A stretch of 64,000 nt of DNA. Origin: Phycisphaerae bacterium (GTDB lineage: Bacteria; Planctomycetota; Phycisphaerae; Phycisphaerales; SM1A02). This document shows, piece after piece, positions 8,194 through 16,652 of the stretch. The stretch's first letter is position 1. Every line of letters begins with the position of its first letter. The position numbers and the translations under genes are program-made. Below the pieces are notes generated by a model. That model saw only the letters and a list, made by a program, of their open reading frames with translations. It searched no databases and had not been told where the DNA came from. Location: contig JAEUIU010000066.1 of assembly GCA_016795065.1 (NCBI GenBank), forward strand, positions 124,001 through 188,000, written 5' to 3'.

Positions 8194-9570
8194 ATGCGGC
8201 GGTCGATGCTCATGCACGAGCCGAGCTGTGTCGAGGTCAATCTCTCCGCCCTGGATCACAACATGGCGGCGATTCGTCGTCTCGTGGGTCCAGAGTGCAA
8301 ACTCTGCCCGATCGTCAAGGCCGACGCCTACGGGCTCGGTGCATCGCGCGTCGCCCGGCGGCTCGCGACGGCGGGGGCCGACCTGGTTGCCGTCTACTCG
8401 TTGCCACAGGCGGCCGAGTTGGGACTGGGCGTCGGAAGCAGCTCGGAGCATTCGCCTGCGCCACTCGGCGTTCCCGTCCTCGTGCTCATGCCGGTCGCCG
8501 ACATCCGGCGCGGCGATGAGACGAGTCGCATGCTCATGAGCGGCCGCCTGCACCTGACCATCCATGACCTGGCCCAGTGTGAAGCGCTTGGGGCCATTGC
8601 AGAGCGGTTCGCCACCGTCATCCCGGTGCATCTTGAGGTCGACACTGGACTGAGCCGCGGCGGAGCTCGTCCCGAAGAGGCGGCTCGCCTTCTGGATCGC
8701 CTCGCGAAGGACCCTCGCTTCGTCCTCAAGGGCGTCTTCACCCACTTCGCCAGCTCCCGGACCGATCGGGAGGCGACGGACGCCCAACTAGCGATCTTCG
8801 ACAATCTGCTCACTGCCAACGCTCACGCTTTGGCCGAGGACACCGACGTCCACGTTGCCAGCACCTACGCCCTCTTCCGCCACCGGCGCTATCACCGGTC
8901 GATGGTTCGCTTTGGACTTGCGTGGGCCGGTTTCGGCTTGGAGGAACTCGACGGCGGCGAGATGGAACTGGGTGACGATCTCCTTCGCCCATGCCTTCGA
9001 TGGCGCAGTCGCATTGTGCAGGTGAAGCGAATTCCCGCCGGGACCGCGGTGGGCTACGGCTCGCGCTGGGTTGCCAAGCGTCCTTCAACGATCGGACTCA
9101 TCCCCGTCGGATACGCCGATGGTTTTCCCGTGTACCGACCCGACCTCACGGGGCCCGAGTCCTCCAACGCCCAGCCGCAGCGCATTGCCGTATTGCGCGA
9201 GGTCGCCCGAGGTGCCCGCACCGAGATCGTTCGCGAGTTCGCCCCCGTGATCGGTGCCGTGAACATGGACCAGATCACCGTCGACCTGACCGATTTGGAT
9301 CTTCTCACCCAGCGCGATGGCGGCGTCGGCCTGAGTGTCGAGCTTGTCAGCCCGGATCCGACGGCACCGAATCACCTGCCGAGGTTGGCCGCCCGCTCCG
9401 GCATGATTCCCCACGAAATGCTTTGCCGCGTTCATCCGAAGATCCCACGAATCTACTCGGTGGACGGCATTGCCGCCGAGGATGGGACAAGCGAAGCGAC
9501 CGCGACCGGCGAAGCCACTGGCCAACGGGCCGAGAGCCGCTCCGGCGGCGGTCGCGCTGCGGTCGGCTGA
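8194..9570 (+). CDS. alr: Alanine racemase
   Basis: PLP enzyme interconverting L- and D-alanine for peptidoglycan. About 458 residues from the ATG at 8194, chosen for the GAGGTGA ribosome binding site about 9 bp upstream. The PLP lysine lies in VKADAYGLG. The barrel contains HLEVDTGLSRGG and GVFTHFASS. The catalytic tyrosine is in AVGYGSRW, followed by IGLIPVGYADGF and NMDQITVDLTD. The C-terminus has a 40-residue tail rich in Ala, Thr and Glu (after YSVDGIAAEDG) that has no counterpart in typical enzymes. Its presence fits peptidoglycan synthesis in this planctomycete. Confidence 0.95.
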   Translation: MRRSMLMHEPSCVEVNLSALDHNMAAIRRLVGPECKLCPIVKADAYGLGASRVARRLATAGADLVAVYSLPQAAELGLGVGSSSEHSPAPLGVPVLVLMPVADIRRGDETSRMLMSGRLHLTIHDLAQCEALGAIAERFATVIPVHLEVDTGLSRGGARPEEAARLLDRLAKDPRFVLKGVFTHFASSRTDREATDAQLAIFDNLLTANAHALAEDTDVHVASTYALFRHRRYHRSMVRFGLAWAGFGLEELDGGEMELGDDLLRPCLRWRSRIVQVKRIPAGTAVGYGSRWVAKRPSTIGLIPVGYADGFPVYRPDLTGPESSNAQPQRIAVLREVARGARTEIVREFAPVIGAVNMDQITVDLTDLDLLTQRDGGVGLSVELVSPDPTAPNHLPRLAARSGMIPHEMLCRVHPKIPRIYSVDGIAAEDGTSEATATGEATGQRAESRSGGGRAAVG

Positions 9571-9724
9571 CCCGCTCGCTCCTCGATCCGGCGATCGGCC
9601 GCATCGACAAACATCCCAACCGCAGCCCGACGCAGAATCGCGGAGGGCGTATCCTCATTGTGTGCGTGGGCCAACGTCAGCAAGTGCGGATCGGCGCGAC
9701 GATAGCGTCCGCGACGTGGCCTGC

Positions 9725-10921
9725 ATGACCAGTGCGGCCCCGAGTTCCCTTCACGGCGAACCGATGAGCCATGATGTCATCGTGCTCGGGGCCGGCCCGG
9801 CGGGCGCTGTCATCGCGTGGCAATGTGCCCGGCGCGGGCTGGATGTCCTCCTTGTTGAGCGTCGACCCGACGTGGCTCCGAAGTGCTGTGGCCACTGTCT
9901 CCATCCCGCGGCGATGGTGCACCTGGATGCGATGGGGTGCGGCGAGATCATCCGCCGCTCGGCTCGCGGCTCGACGCGTCGCGGGCTTCTCATCCTCAAC
10001 GGCGACCGCATCGTGATCGATCGTCGCTTCGACGAGGGTGGTCTCGTGATCTCGCGTCGCACGATTGACCCGCTCCTTCGGGTCGCGGCGGCCGATGCGG
10101 GGGCAGACGTCCGCACGGCGACGGCCGCCCGCGTCGTGACGTTGGATTCGTCGGGAGCGACGCTTGAGGTGGTAGAGGAGGTCGGCCAGCGGGAATGGCA
10201 CTCGGCACCGCTTCTCATCGGCGCAGATGGCATCGGGAGCGCCGTGGCCCGCGCCGCTGGGCTGGTGGACCGCGACGCGGTCGGCCGCAAGTTTGGGTTC
10301 TCGATGTCCCTTCCCGCTCGGGCCAGTGCCGCACCGGAACTCGACGGTGCGATCGCGATGTTCGTCGAGCGCGACGGCTACCTCGGCGTCGTGCGCGAGG
10401 GCAGCGAACGGCTTCACTGCGCGGCTCTGATCTCCTCCGACGCCCGGATGCCCACCAGGCCGCTGGACGTCATCACGTGGTTCGCCGAGCGATCGACCAT
10501 CGTCGCCCGGGCCTTGGCGGACGGATGGCGCGACGACGCGGCCGACATCGTCGCCACCGGACCGTTGCCGTGGCGGACGACCGCCCGAACGGCGCCCGGC
10601 GTTGCCTTGGTCGGAGACGCGGCCGGGTACGTCGAGCCGTTCACCGGCGAGGGCATGCGCTGGGCGATCGAATCGGCTTGGCTTCTCGCCGAAGCCCTCG
10701 AACTCGGCCCTTGGAACGAAGCGGTGCGGGCCCGTTACGAGCAGGCCTGGCGCGAGTCAATCGGGGCGATGCATCGACGCTGTGCGCTGGTGGCGACGAT
10801 CGTCGAGAGCCCGGGAATCGTCGGCGCGGTCGGCGGCCTGGTCGGCATGACGAGGCGCGTCTGGCCCAGGTTCAGCGATGCCGCCCTGGCGCCCTTCCTG
10901 CGGAAGTTGGTTCCGCGATGA
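9725..10921 (+). CDS. FAD-dependent oxidoreductase, geranylgeranyl-reductase-like
   Basis: About 398 residues. Start ATG 9725 (MTSAAPSSLHGEPMSHDV) or the internal ATG at 9764; neither has a strong ribosome binding site. The FAD dinucleotide fold opens with VIVLGAGPAGAVIAW and continues with LLVERR. A cysteine cluster PKCCGHCLHP follows, in the position where geranylgeranyl reductases carry a conserved Cys-Gly motif. The second FAD signature is VALVGDAAGYVEPFTGEGM. Its stop overlaps the start of the type III polyketide synthase by 4 bp, so the two are translated together and it probably oxidises or reduces the polyketide product (inference). A FAD oxidoreductase beside a type III PKS is a recurrent bacterial pairing. 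Confidence 0.85.
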   Translation: MTSAAPSSLHGEPMSHDVIVLGAGPAGAVIAWQCARRGLDVLLVERRPDVAPKCCGHCLHPAAMVHLDAMGCGEIIRRSARGSTRRGLLILNGDRIVIDRRFDEGGLVISRRTIDPLLRVAAADAGADVRTATAARVVTLDSSGATLEVVEEVGQREWHSAPLLIGADGIGSAVARAAGLVDRDAVGRKFGFSMSLPARASAAPELDGAIAMFVERDGYLGVVREGSERLHCAALISSDARMPTRPLDVITWFAERSTIVARALADGWRDDAADIVATGPLPWRTTARTAPGVALVGDAAGYVEPFTGEGMRWAIESAWLLAEALELGPWNEAVRARYEQAWRESIGAMHRRCALVATIVESPGIVGAVGGLVGMTRRVWPRFSDAALAPFLRKLVPR

Positions 10922-11952
10922 GTGCCCGGCTCCGCTCGCTCGGCTTCGCGCTCCCGCGTGCGTGGGCGCAGGACGAGCTTGCGAGCGGGCTGGCCCAGGC
11001 CTGGGAGCTCGACGGCGTCGAGAAAGCCCGCTGGGATCGCATCGTGTGTGGCTCGACCATCCGCAGGCGGCATGCCGTGGGCGACCTTGTCTCGACGCTC
11101 CGCATGTCCACCGGCGAGCGGATGCGGGTCTATGAGCGCGAAGCGCCGGAACTTGCCCTTCGCGCCGCGAGCGAAGCGTTAGGCAAGGCCACCATCGACG
11201 CCTCGGCGATCACCGATTGCGTCGTCGTGAGTTGCACCGGCTTCACCGCTCCCGGCGTCGGAAACCTGATTGCCCGGCGGTTGGGCCTGCGGCCGACGGT
11301 GCGACACACCCAGGTCGGATTCATGGGGTGCTTCGGCGGCGTCCTCGGGCTGAGGACCGCGGTCGGGACCGTCGCCGCCGAACCGGGCGCCGTGGTCCTC
11401 GTGGTCTGTGTCGAACTCTGCTCGCTCCACCTGCGGGCCGATCGCTCGCCGGAGAATCTCGTCGCCTCGGCGATCTTCGCCGACGGCGCCGCGGCGGCAA
11501 TCGTCGATGGCGAACGCGAAGGCGGGATCGGTCGACTGACCCTCGGTGCGACGATTGTCTTGGACGAGGCCGCCGACGCCATGACCTGGCGTATCGGCAA
11601 CGATGGCTTCGCGATGACGCTCACCCGCGAAGTGCCCGTGGCGCTGGAGCGGAGCGTGCGGCCGTTCGTCGAATCACTCCAGATCCCGACCGAGGAGCGC
11701 TTCGCACCGCTTGCCCACCCCGGCGGCCCGGGCATTCTCGACGCGATTGAGCGCGGCCTTGCCAGCGTGGCGGTGGTCCCCGAAGCGAGCGCGGCCAGTC
11801 GCGCGGTCCTCCGCGACTATGGCAACATGAGTTCGGGATCGATCCTTTTCGTCCTCGACGAGTACCTCCGCCAAGGCGGGCGGCCGCCGGCCCAGATCAT
11901 CGCCTTCGGCCCCGGCCTCACGATGGACGGCATCGCTCTCGCAGCGCCGTGA
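10918..11952 (+). CDS. Type III polyketide synthase (chalcone/stilbene synthase-like)
   Basis: About 344 residues; ATG 10918 overlaps the preceding stop (ATGA). The catalytic triad is visible: Cys in GFMGCFGG, His in LAHPGGPGILDAI, and Asn in YGNMSSGSILFVLDE. The thiolase fold is further supported by CVVVSCTGFTAPG and ASAIFADGAAAAIV. These homodimeric enzymes condense malonyl-CoA units on an acyl starter to give alkylresorcinols, alkylpyrones or related phenolics. The starter cannot be judged by eye. The usual third partner, a small methyltransferase, is absent; the next gene is an FkbM methyltransferase on the opposite strand, only 8 bp away at the 3' ends. Confidence 0.93.
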   Translation: MSARLRSLGFALPRAWAQDELASGLAQAWELDGVEKARWDRIVCGSTIRRRHAVGDLVSTLRMSTGERMRVYEREAPELALRAASEALGKATIDASAITDCVVVSCTGFTAPGVGNLIARRLGLRPTVRHTQVGFMGCFGGVLGLRTAVGTVAAEPGAVVLVVCVELCSLHLRADRSPENLVASAIFADGAAAAIVDGEREGGIGRLTLGATIVLDEAADAMTWRIGNDGFAMTLTREVPVALERSVRPFVESLQIPTEERFAPLAHPGGPGILDAIERGLASVAVVPEASAASRAVLRDYGNMSSGSILFVLDEYLRQGGRPPAQIIAFGPGLTMDGIALAAP

Positions 11953-11960
11953 GCGAGACG

Positions 11961-12920
11961 TTAGACAAGGAACAGCACGTCCCTCGCCTCGACCGCAGTG
12001 CGGCCGTCGGCGATCGGCTGGAGCGAGCCGTTGGCATCGGGACGGACCGAGCGATAGCCCTCGGGAAGGAGCGAGCGGAAGCGATCGAACTGGTCCGGTG
12101 TGTTGAACTCGACGAAGAGTTGCGGCCGGTCGTGGCGGATGGTCTCGAGCCCGCCTTCCAGCACCTCGCACTCGTGGCCCTCGACATCGATCTTGATGAA
12201 GTCGATGCGCCCGAGGCCGCCAGGAGAGGAACGGGCGAGTTCGTCGAGGGTCATCAGCGGCACCCGAATCGTCTCGCCGCCGTGGGGCGTCGGTCCATCG
12301 AGGCGGTTCGCCCCGCAGTGACCGCGATCAACGGTGAAGGCCGCTTCGCCTCGACGGTTGGAGAGGGCGCAGCGCTTCACGTCGATGTGCCTGAGTGCGC
12401 TGGACATGACGTTGCGTTCTAAGCGCTCGGCCGTCGCCGGCGTCGGCTCGAAGGCAACCACCCGCCGGAAGAAGAGGCCGGCGGTCAGGGTGTGGAAGCC
12501 GACGTTGGCCCCAACGTCGAGCATGGTCCGTCCTCGCCCCTCAAAGCCAGCGAGAAGTCGGGTGAGCCGCACGGTCGGGTTCCTGAGGAGGTACCCGCAC
12601 TCGGGGCTCTCGGCCAAATCAAGCTCCATCGAGAAGCGCTTGCCTCGCAGCGTGAAGTGCACGTCCTTGCGGGCGGAGTCGCCCAATGCCCGAGCGGCGG
12701 AGGCTTCCCAGAGGATCGACCAGAAGACGCTTGGGAGACCCGGGTCGCGGCGCTCCTGTTCGAGTTGACGGTCTAGGTCGACGGTCAGGCCGTCGGGGAT
12801 CGCACGCAGGAAGTCCAGGTCGAGTTCTTGCAGATGCCGCCCGAGCATGCCGGCGACCATCCCGCGAAATCGCGGCGATTGCATGGCACGTTCAAGGAGC
12901 GGGCGGAGAAGTCGTCGCAT
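11961..12920 (-). CDS. FkbM-family SAM-dependent methyltransferase
   Basis: About 319 residues from the ATG at 12920 (MRRLLRPLLERAMQS). A longer start at 12971 would overlap the divergent gene. The SAM-binding core is MLDVGANVGFHTLTAG, followed by VVAFEPTPATAERLERNV, and the FkbM signature is RIDFIKIDVEGHECEVLEGG with PQLFVEFNTPDQFDRF. FkbM enzymes O-methylate sugars, polyketides or other small molecules; the acceptor here is unknown. It is convergent with the type III PKS and 3' ends nearly touch. A role in modifying the polyketide is possible but not shown by operon structure. Confidence 0.88.
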   Translation of the reverse strand: MRRLLRPLLERAMQSPRFRGMVAGMLGRHLQELDLDFLRAIPDGLTVDLDRQLEQERRDPGLPSVFWSILWEASAARALGDSARKDVHFTLRGKRFSMELDLAESPECGYLLRNPTVRLTRLLAGFEGRGRTMLDVGANVGFHTLTAGLFFRRVVAFEPTPATAERLERNVMSSALRHIDVKRCALSNRRGEAAFTVDRGHCGANRLDGPTPHGGETIRVPLMTLDELARSSPGGLGRIDFIKIDVEGHECEVLEGGLETIRHDRPQLFVEFNTPDQFDRFRSLLPEGYRSVRPDANGSLQPIADGRTAVEARDVLFLV

Positions 12921-12955
12921 CAGGGAATGGGTCCGCGGGCTGGTACGATCGAACC

Positions 12956-14695
12956 ATGCCGCGAGCGGCACGGTATCGCAATCCTGCCTTTGAGGAGTTG
13001 GAGCGCCAGCTCTTGTTCGCGCCGCCCGATGCCCTGCGCCGTCAGATGGACGCGGCCGAGCGGCTGGCCCATGAAGTCGAGGACGAGGCGACCTATCCGT
13101 TCGAGTTCGTCGTCTGGCGACTCACCGGCTTTCGGGCCGAGGACGCCGCCATCAAGCCGATGGACGGCTTGACCTTGCGCGGCGATCTTGCAACGTTCGT
13201 CCTGCACGCGTCGGAGCGGATCCTCATCACCCATGACGAGCGGCCCGGGGGTGCGGTGGCCCTGAGCGACCTCGCCGATGAACTGGGGGTGACCGAAAAG
13301 ACGCTCCGACGATGGCGGAACCGCGGGCTCGTCGCCCATCGCATCGAGCTCGCCGATGGGCGAACCCGAGTCGGTGTCTTTCGCGATGAGGTGGAGCGAT
13401 TCACCGCTCGCTACGGCGAACTCGTCGGAGATGCCAAGACCTTCTCGCGCATGGGCGGGGAAGCGGAGACCGCCGCCGTCGCTCGGGTCCGTGAGTTGGT
13501 GCGGGCCGGCCGCTCGCCGAACCTCGCGGCGAAGGCGGTGGCGGTCGAACTGAGTCGTTCCCACGAGACCATTCGACAGCTCCTCCTCCGAGCGGGCATC
13601 CAGTTGGGCAATACACCCGTCGGGCGGAAGAGCGAATCGCCGGGCAGGCAAGCTGGTCGCGGTCGCGAACGGTTTTCGCGGCGTGCCCTCGATCGCTCGG
13701 CGTGGGAACGTCGCTTGGCCTTTCGGGCGTGGCGCTTCGGCGTCGCCGTCGAGCGGATCGCTGAGGCCAGCGGGACATCAGTCGATGCGGTGCGTCGGCG
13801 GATCGACGCGGTGCGGGCCGAGCGCCTGCGGGCGATGCGGCTGTCGTGGATCGAGTTCCCGACGTTCGAACGGCCGGATGCGGCGGAGACGATTCTCGCC
13901 GGCGAAGCGGCTCGATGCGACCTCGCCCCCATGCTTGAACCGGCCGATGTCGTTGGCATGCTCGCCCACCTCAAGCAAGGACGCTGGCTTTCCGGCGGCC
14001 CGACGACCACCACCGCTGCGCCGGGTCAATTGGAGTCGGCCGACGAGGCGATGCTGGCCGCCTACAACTTCCTGAAGCGAGAAGCCCGCCACGGGATTGT
14101 CGAGCTGGGAAAGGCGCCGGCCCGAGCGGACATCGATCGCATCGAGACCGATTTGCGCTGGGCCCTGCGGCTCAAGCGGCGCCTCGTTGAGCGCATGCTG
14201 CCGTTGGCGTTGCTGCGGGTCGAGCAGGGGAGTGGCGGCCCGATGGACCGTCGACCGGCCGAGGAAGTCCGGTCACTTCTTCAGCGCTGCGTCCACCTCA
14301 TTTCTGAGGTGATCGAGTCGGTGGATCCAGCGAAGCGGCAGACGCTGCGGCGCCTCGTCGCCTTGGACACCGACCGCATGCTGGCCCAGCTCAGCTCCGT
14401 CCGCGGCACGCGAGCCGGCGTGCGCCACGAGCCGGGCACGATCGCCATGCGCGGCCTCTTCGATGGGGTCGTCGGATGGGCCGACGTGGTGGATCCCTTC
14501 GCCGCCTTGGCCCCGAGTGCCGCCCGGCTCCCCAAGGAGCACGCGTCCCTCCTCGCTCGCCGCTACGGCTGGGACGGCGCGCCGCCAGCCACGCTTGAGG
14601 CGCTCGCGGCGACCGAACGCACCACCGTCGCCCGCATCACCGCCCGCACCGCTGTTGCGGAACGCCTGCTTCGGGCGATTCGCCGCGGCGCTTGA
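12956..14695 (+). CDS. Multi-HTH protein with sigma-70-like C-terminus
   Basis: About 579 residues; ATG at 12956 (MPRAARYRNPAFEELE). I do not know a named family for it. A MerR/excisionase-like winged HTH is visible at about residues 100-150 (LADELGVTEKTLRRWRNRGL). Two further homeodomain-like segments follow (SPNLAAKAVAVELSRSHETI and VAVERIAEASGTSVDAVRRR). The C-terminal half reads like a divergent sigma-70: AAYNFLKREAR and LRLKRRLVERMLPLALLRV recall region 2, and LPKEHASLLARRYGWDG with LEALAATERTTVARIT recalls region 4. Aromatic and acidic residues needed for promoter melting are poorly preserved. It may be a degenerate sigma factor or a DNA-binding regulator built from one. It diverges from the FkbM gene. 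Confidence 0.6.
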   Translation: MPRAARYRNPAFEELERQLLFAPPDALRRQMDAAERLAHEVEDEATYPFEFVVWRLTGFRAEDAAIKPMDGLTLRGDLATFVLHASERILITHDERPGGAVALSDLADELGVTEKTLRRWRNRGLVAHRIELADGRTRVGVFRDEVERFTARYGELVGDAKTFSRMGGEAETAAVARVRELVRAGRSPNLAAKAVAVELSRSHETIRQLLLRAGIQLGNTPVGRKSESPGRQAGRGRERFSRRALDRSAWERRLAFRAWRFGVAVERIAEASGTSVDAVRRRIDAVRAERLRAMRLSWIEFPTFERPDAAETILAGEAARCDLAPMLEPADVVGMLAHLKQGRWLSGGPTTTTAAPGQLESADEAMLAAYNFLKREARHGIVELGKAPARADIDRIETDLRWALRLKRRLVERMLPLALLRVEQGSGGPMDRRPAEEVRSLLQRCVHLISEVIESVDPAKRQTLRRLVALDTDRMLAQLSSVRGTRAGVRHEPGTIAMRGLFDGVVGWADVVDPFAALAPSAARLPKEHASLLARRYGWDGAPPATLEALAATERTTVARITARTAVAERLLRAIRRGA

Positions 14696-14714
14696 TTGCC
14701 GCCACTGAAAGCCC

Positions 14715-15092
14715 CTACGACCCCGTCACCGCGCCGTGGCCGCCTGTTGAGAGGTTCAGCCCGACGATGCCGATGGCGACGAGGGAAAGCGATGCGATCT
14801 TCATCGCCGTCACCGGCTCCTTGAAGTACCACATGCCGATGACGGCGATGATCGCCATGCCGCTGCCCGCCCAGATGGCGTAGGCGGTGCCGACGTCCAT
14901 TCGCTTGGTCGCGAAGGAAAGGAAGACGACGCTCAGGAAGTAGAGAACGATCGTCACCACCGTCGGCCAGAGCCTAGTGAAGCCATCGGAGAGTTTCATC
15001 GCGATGGCCCAGCCAACCTCGAAGGCGATCGCCAAGGCGAGCCAGAGGTAGAGCCAGAGAAGGGACCCGTGCTGGAGCGAGTCGGTGGGCAT
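14715..15092 (-). CDS. Small multidrug resistance (SMR) family transporter
   Basis: 125 residues with four transmembrane helices. The essential membrane glutamate lies in helix 1 (ALAIAFEVGWAIAMK), followed by LSDGFTRLWPT, the second helix, then AYAIWAGSGMAIIAVIG and LSLVAIGIVGLNL. This is the EmrE/Gdx fold, which exports guanidinium or lipophilic cations in exchange for protons. WAIAMKLSDGF resembles the guanidinium-exporter (Gdx/SugE) subgroup more than EmrE, but this is only by eye. No guanidine riboswitch was recognised in the short upstream region. It lies convergent to the multi-HTH gene, 19 bp away. Confidence 0.9.
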   Translation of the reverse strand: MPTDSLQHGSLLWLYLWLALAIAFEVGWAIAMKLSDGFTRLWPTVVTIVLYFLSVVFLSFATKRMDVGTAYAIWAGSGMAIIAVIGMWYFKEPVTAMKIASLSLVAIGIVGLNLSTGGHGAVTGS

Positions 15093-15130
15093 GTGGGCAG
15101 TATCGCGCCCGCATCGCCAAAGAGGGAGCC

Positions 15131-15158
15131 AAAGAAAAAGCCCGCGTGAAGCGGGCTC
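15131..15158 (-). terminator. Rho-independent terminator after rplM-rpsI
   Basis: On the minus strand a 7-bp stem AGCCCGC/GCGGGCT with a 5-base loop (stem 15139-15145 and 15151-15157) is followed by TTTTTCTTT. It lies about 45 bp after the rpsI stop and ends that operon before the SMR gene. Confidence 0.8.
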
Positions 15159-15203
15159 TTGTTCTTTTGCTCGTGGTCTCGTCGCAGGTGCGGCCGAGAG
15201 CGA

Positions 15204-15650
15204 TTATCGCTTGCTGAACTGGAAGCGACGGCGGGCACCGGCCTGGCCGTACTTCTTACGCTCGACCTTACGGTCATCGCGGGTCAGGTAGCCGCCTTCG
15301 CGGAGAATCGGCTCGAGGTTCGGGTCGTAGTTGAGGACCGCTCGGCCGAGGCCGAGGATCACCGCGCCCGACTGACCGGTGAAGCCGCCGCCGTTAGCAT
15401 TCACTTCGACGTTGACCGAACCCTTGAGGTTGGTCTTCTCGAGGATGCCGTTGATGTTCTTGAGGTCGCGCTCTTCGGTGAAGAAGACGTCGAGATCCTT
15501 GCCGTTCACCTTGAACGAGCCGGTCCCGGCCTTCATGCGAACGCGAGCGACGGCCGTCTTGCGTCGTCCGGTGCCCCAGAACCAGCCTTGGGCATCAGGG
15601 CCGCGGGAAACGTATCGGGATTCGGTAGCGGGAGCAGCGGTGTCTGGCAT
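15204..15650 (-). CDS. rpsI: 30S ribosomal protein S9
   Basis: 148 residues. Landmarks are WGTGRRKTAVARVRMKAG, the NGKDLDVFF segment, TGQSGAVILGLGRAVL, and the invariant C-terminal KKYGQAGARRRFQFSKR, whose tail contacts P-site tRNA. An N-terminal extension of about 20 residues (PDTAAPATESRYVSRGP) precedes the conserved domain. It is the second gene of rplM-rpsI, 69 bp after rplM, with a clear terminator behind it. Confidence 0.98.
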   Translation of the reverse strand: MPDTAAPATESRYVSRGPDAQGWFWGTGRRKTAVARVRMKAGTGSFKVNGKDLDVFFTEERDLKNINGILEKTNLKGSVNVEVNANGGGFTGQSGAVILGLGRAVLNYDPNLEPILREGGYLTRDDRKVERKKYGQAGARRRFQFSKR

Positions 15651-15719
15651 GGACAGGTCCTAACAGTCTCGTTTCGCGTTGGGTGTCGCGTTTGGTGATT
15701 CGTCGACGCGCCGCCTAAA

Positions 15720-16193
15720 TCAGTTCTTCTCGCCGGTCCCTGGCGTGTGCGGGGCCGAGGGCGTGTCGAACGCGATCGGGCTCTGAGCGGTGTGGGTGTG
15801 CTCGGTCCCTGCGAAGACGCGAAGTCGCGTGGTCATCTCACGACCGAGACGGCCGCGGGGCAGCATGCGAATCACGGCCTGGAAGACAACGCGCTCAGGG
15901 TTGGTGTCCATCAGCTCGCGGTAGCTCTTAACCTTGAGGCCACCCGGGTAGCCGCTCCAGCGGCGCAGGGTCTTCTGGTCGAGCTTGCGGCCGGTCAAGA
16001 CGACCTTGGCTGCGTTGGTGATGATCACGGCATCGCCGGTGATGACGTGCGGGGTGTACTCGGGGCGATGCTTGCCCATGAGCGCGGTAGCGACTTCGGT
16101 GGCGAGACGACCAAGCGTCTTGCCGTTCGCGTCGATGTGCCGCCACACGGTCTTCACTTCACCTGGCTTGGCAAGAAACGTCTGGCGTGGCAT
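15720..16193 (-). CDS. rplM: 50S ribosomal protein L13
   Basis: About 157 residues from the ATG at 16193 (MPRQTFLAKPGEVKTVW). Conserved blocks are DANGKTLGRLATEVA, GKHRPEYTPH, GDAVIITNAAKVVLTG, SGYPGGLKV and AVIRMLPRGRLGREM. The C-terminus is longer than usual, with about 25 residues rich in His, Thr and Pro (TEHTHTAQSPIAF). The gene leads the rplM-rpsI operon and has a good promoter about 210 bp upstream, leaving room for a regulatory leader. Confidence 0.97.
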   Translation of the reverse strand: MPRQTFLAKPGEVKTVWRHIDANGKTLGRLATEVATALMGKHRPEYTPHVITGDAVIITNAAKVVLTGRKLDQKTLRRWSGYPGGLKVKSYRELMDTNPERVVFQAVIRMLPRGRLGREMTTRLRVFAGTEHTHTAQSPIAFDTPSAPHTPGTGEKN

Positions 16194-16652
16194 AGCGTCG
16201 TCCGATGGGCTCGAGGCGTTCAGGGGGTGAGACAAGGTCCGTCCCGAACTGACGTTCACACGGGCGTCCCAACCGTTCATTCCGGGTGGCTGCCTAAGGC
16301 GGCTGAGTGGAAAATCCACATCAGATCCACGTTTGGGCTGTCCGGCGGCGAGACACCAATGGCCCTCCGAGTCACCTCGGCTGGCTAAGGGCGGATCGCA
16401 CAAGATAGTGATCCCAAGGAGAGTGTCAAGGTTCAGGCCCGAGGTTGGACCAGTCTGGACCGGCAATTGTCGTTCTTGTCCGGCCAGATCCAGGCATCGA
16501 CTCCGCGGTCGGAGCGGCCTGCGAGCACCGAATTCTCCGCTCGGACCAGGCCGGAAGGGCGTCTGGTTGGGCGAAATCGAAAGGCGACCCGGCTTTCTAG
16601 GTCCGAATCGGATTACCGTCTGGCCACCCGGATGGCCGAAGGAGAAGTCGCG
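16194..16652. other. Divergent intergenic region, rplM / CPBP protease
   Basis: 459 bp between rplM and the CPBP protease gene. It holds the rplM promoter (16402-16429), the roughly 200-nt rplM leader, and the AAGGAG ribosome binding site of the protease gene. The reading frame upstream of 16653 shows no conserved features, so I treat it as non-coding. No plus-strand promoter was convincing. Confidence 0.5.
16402..16429 (-). promoter_or_regulatory. Sigma-70-type promoter for rplM-rpsI
   Basis: Minus strand TTGACA (16424-16429), 16-bp spacer, TATCTT (16402-16407; four of six). The -35 is perfect. The transcript would have a leader of about 200 nt before rplM, where an autoregulatory L13-type leader could sit; no structure was computed. 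Confidence 0.6.
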
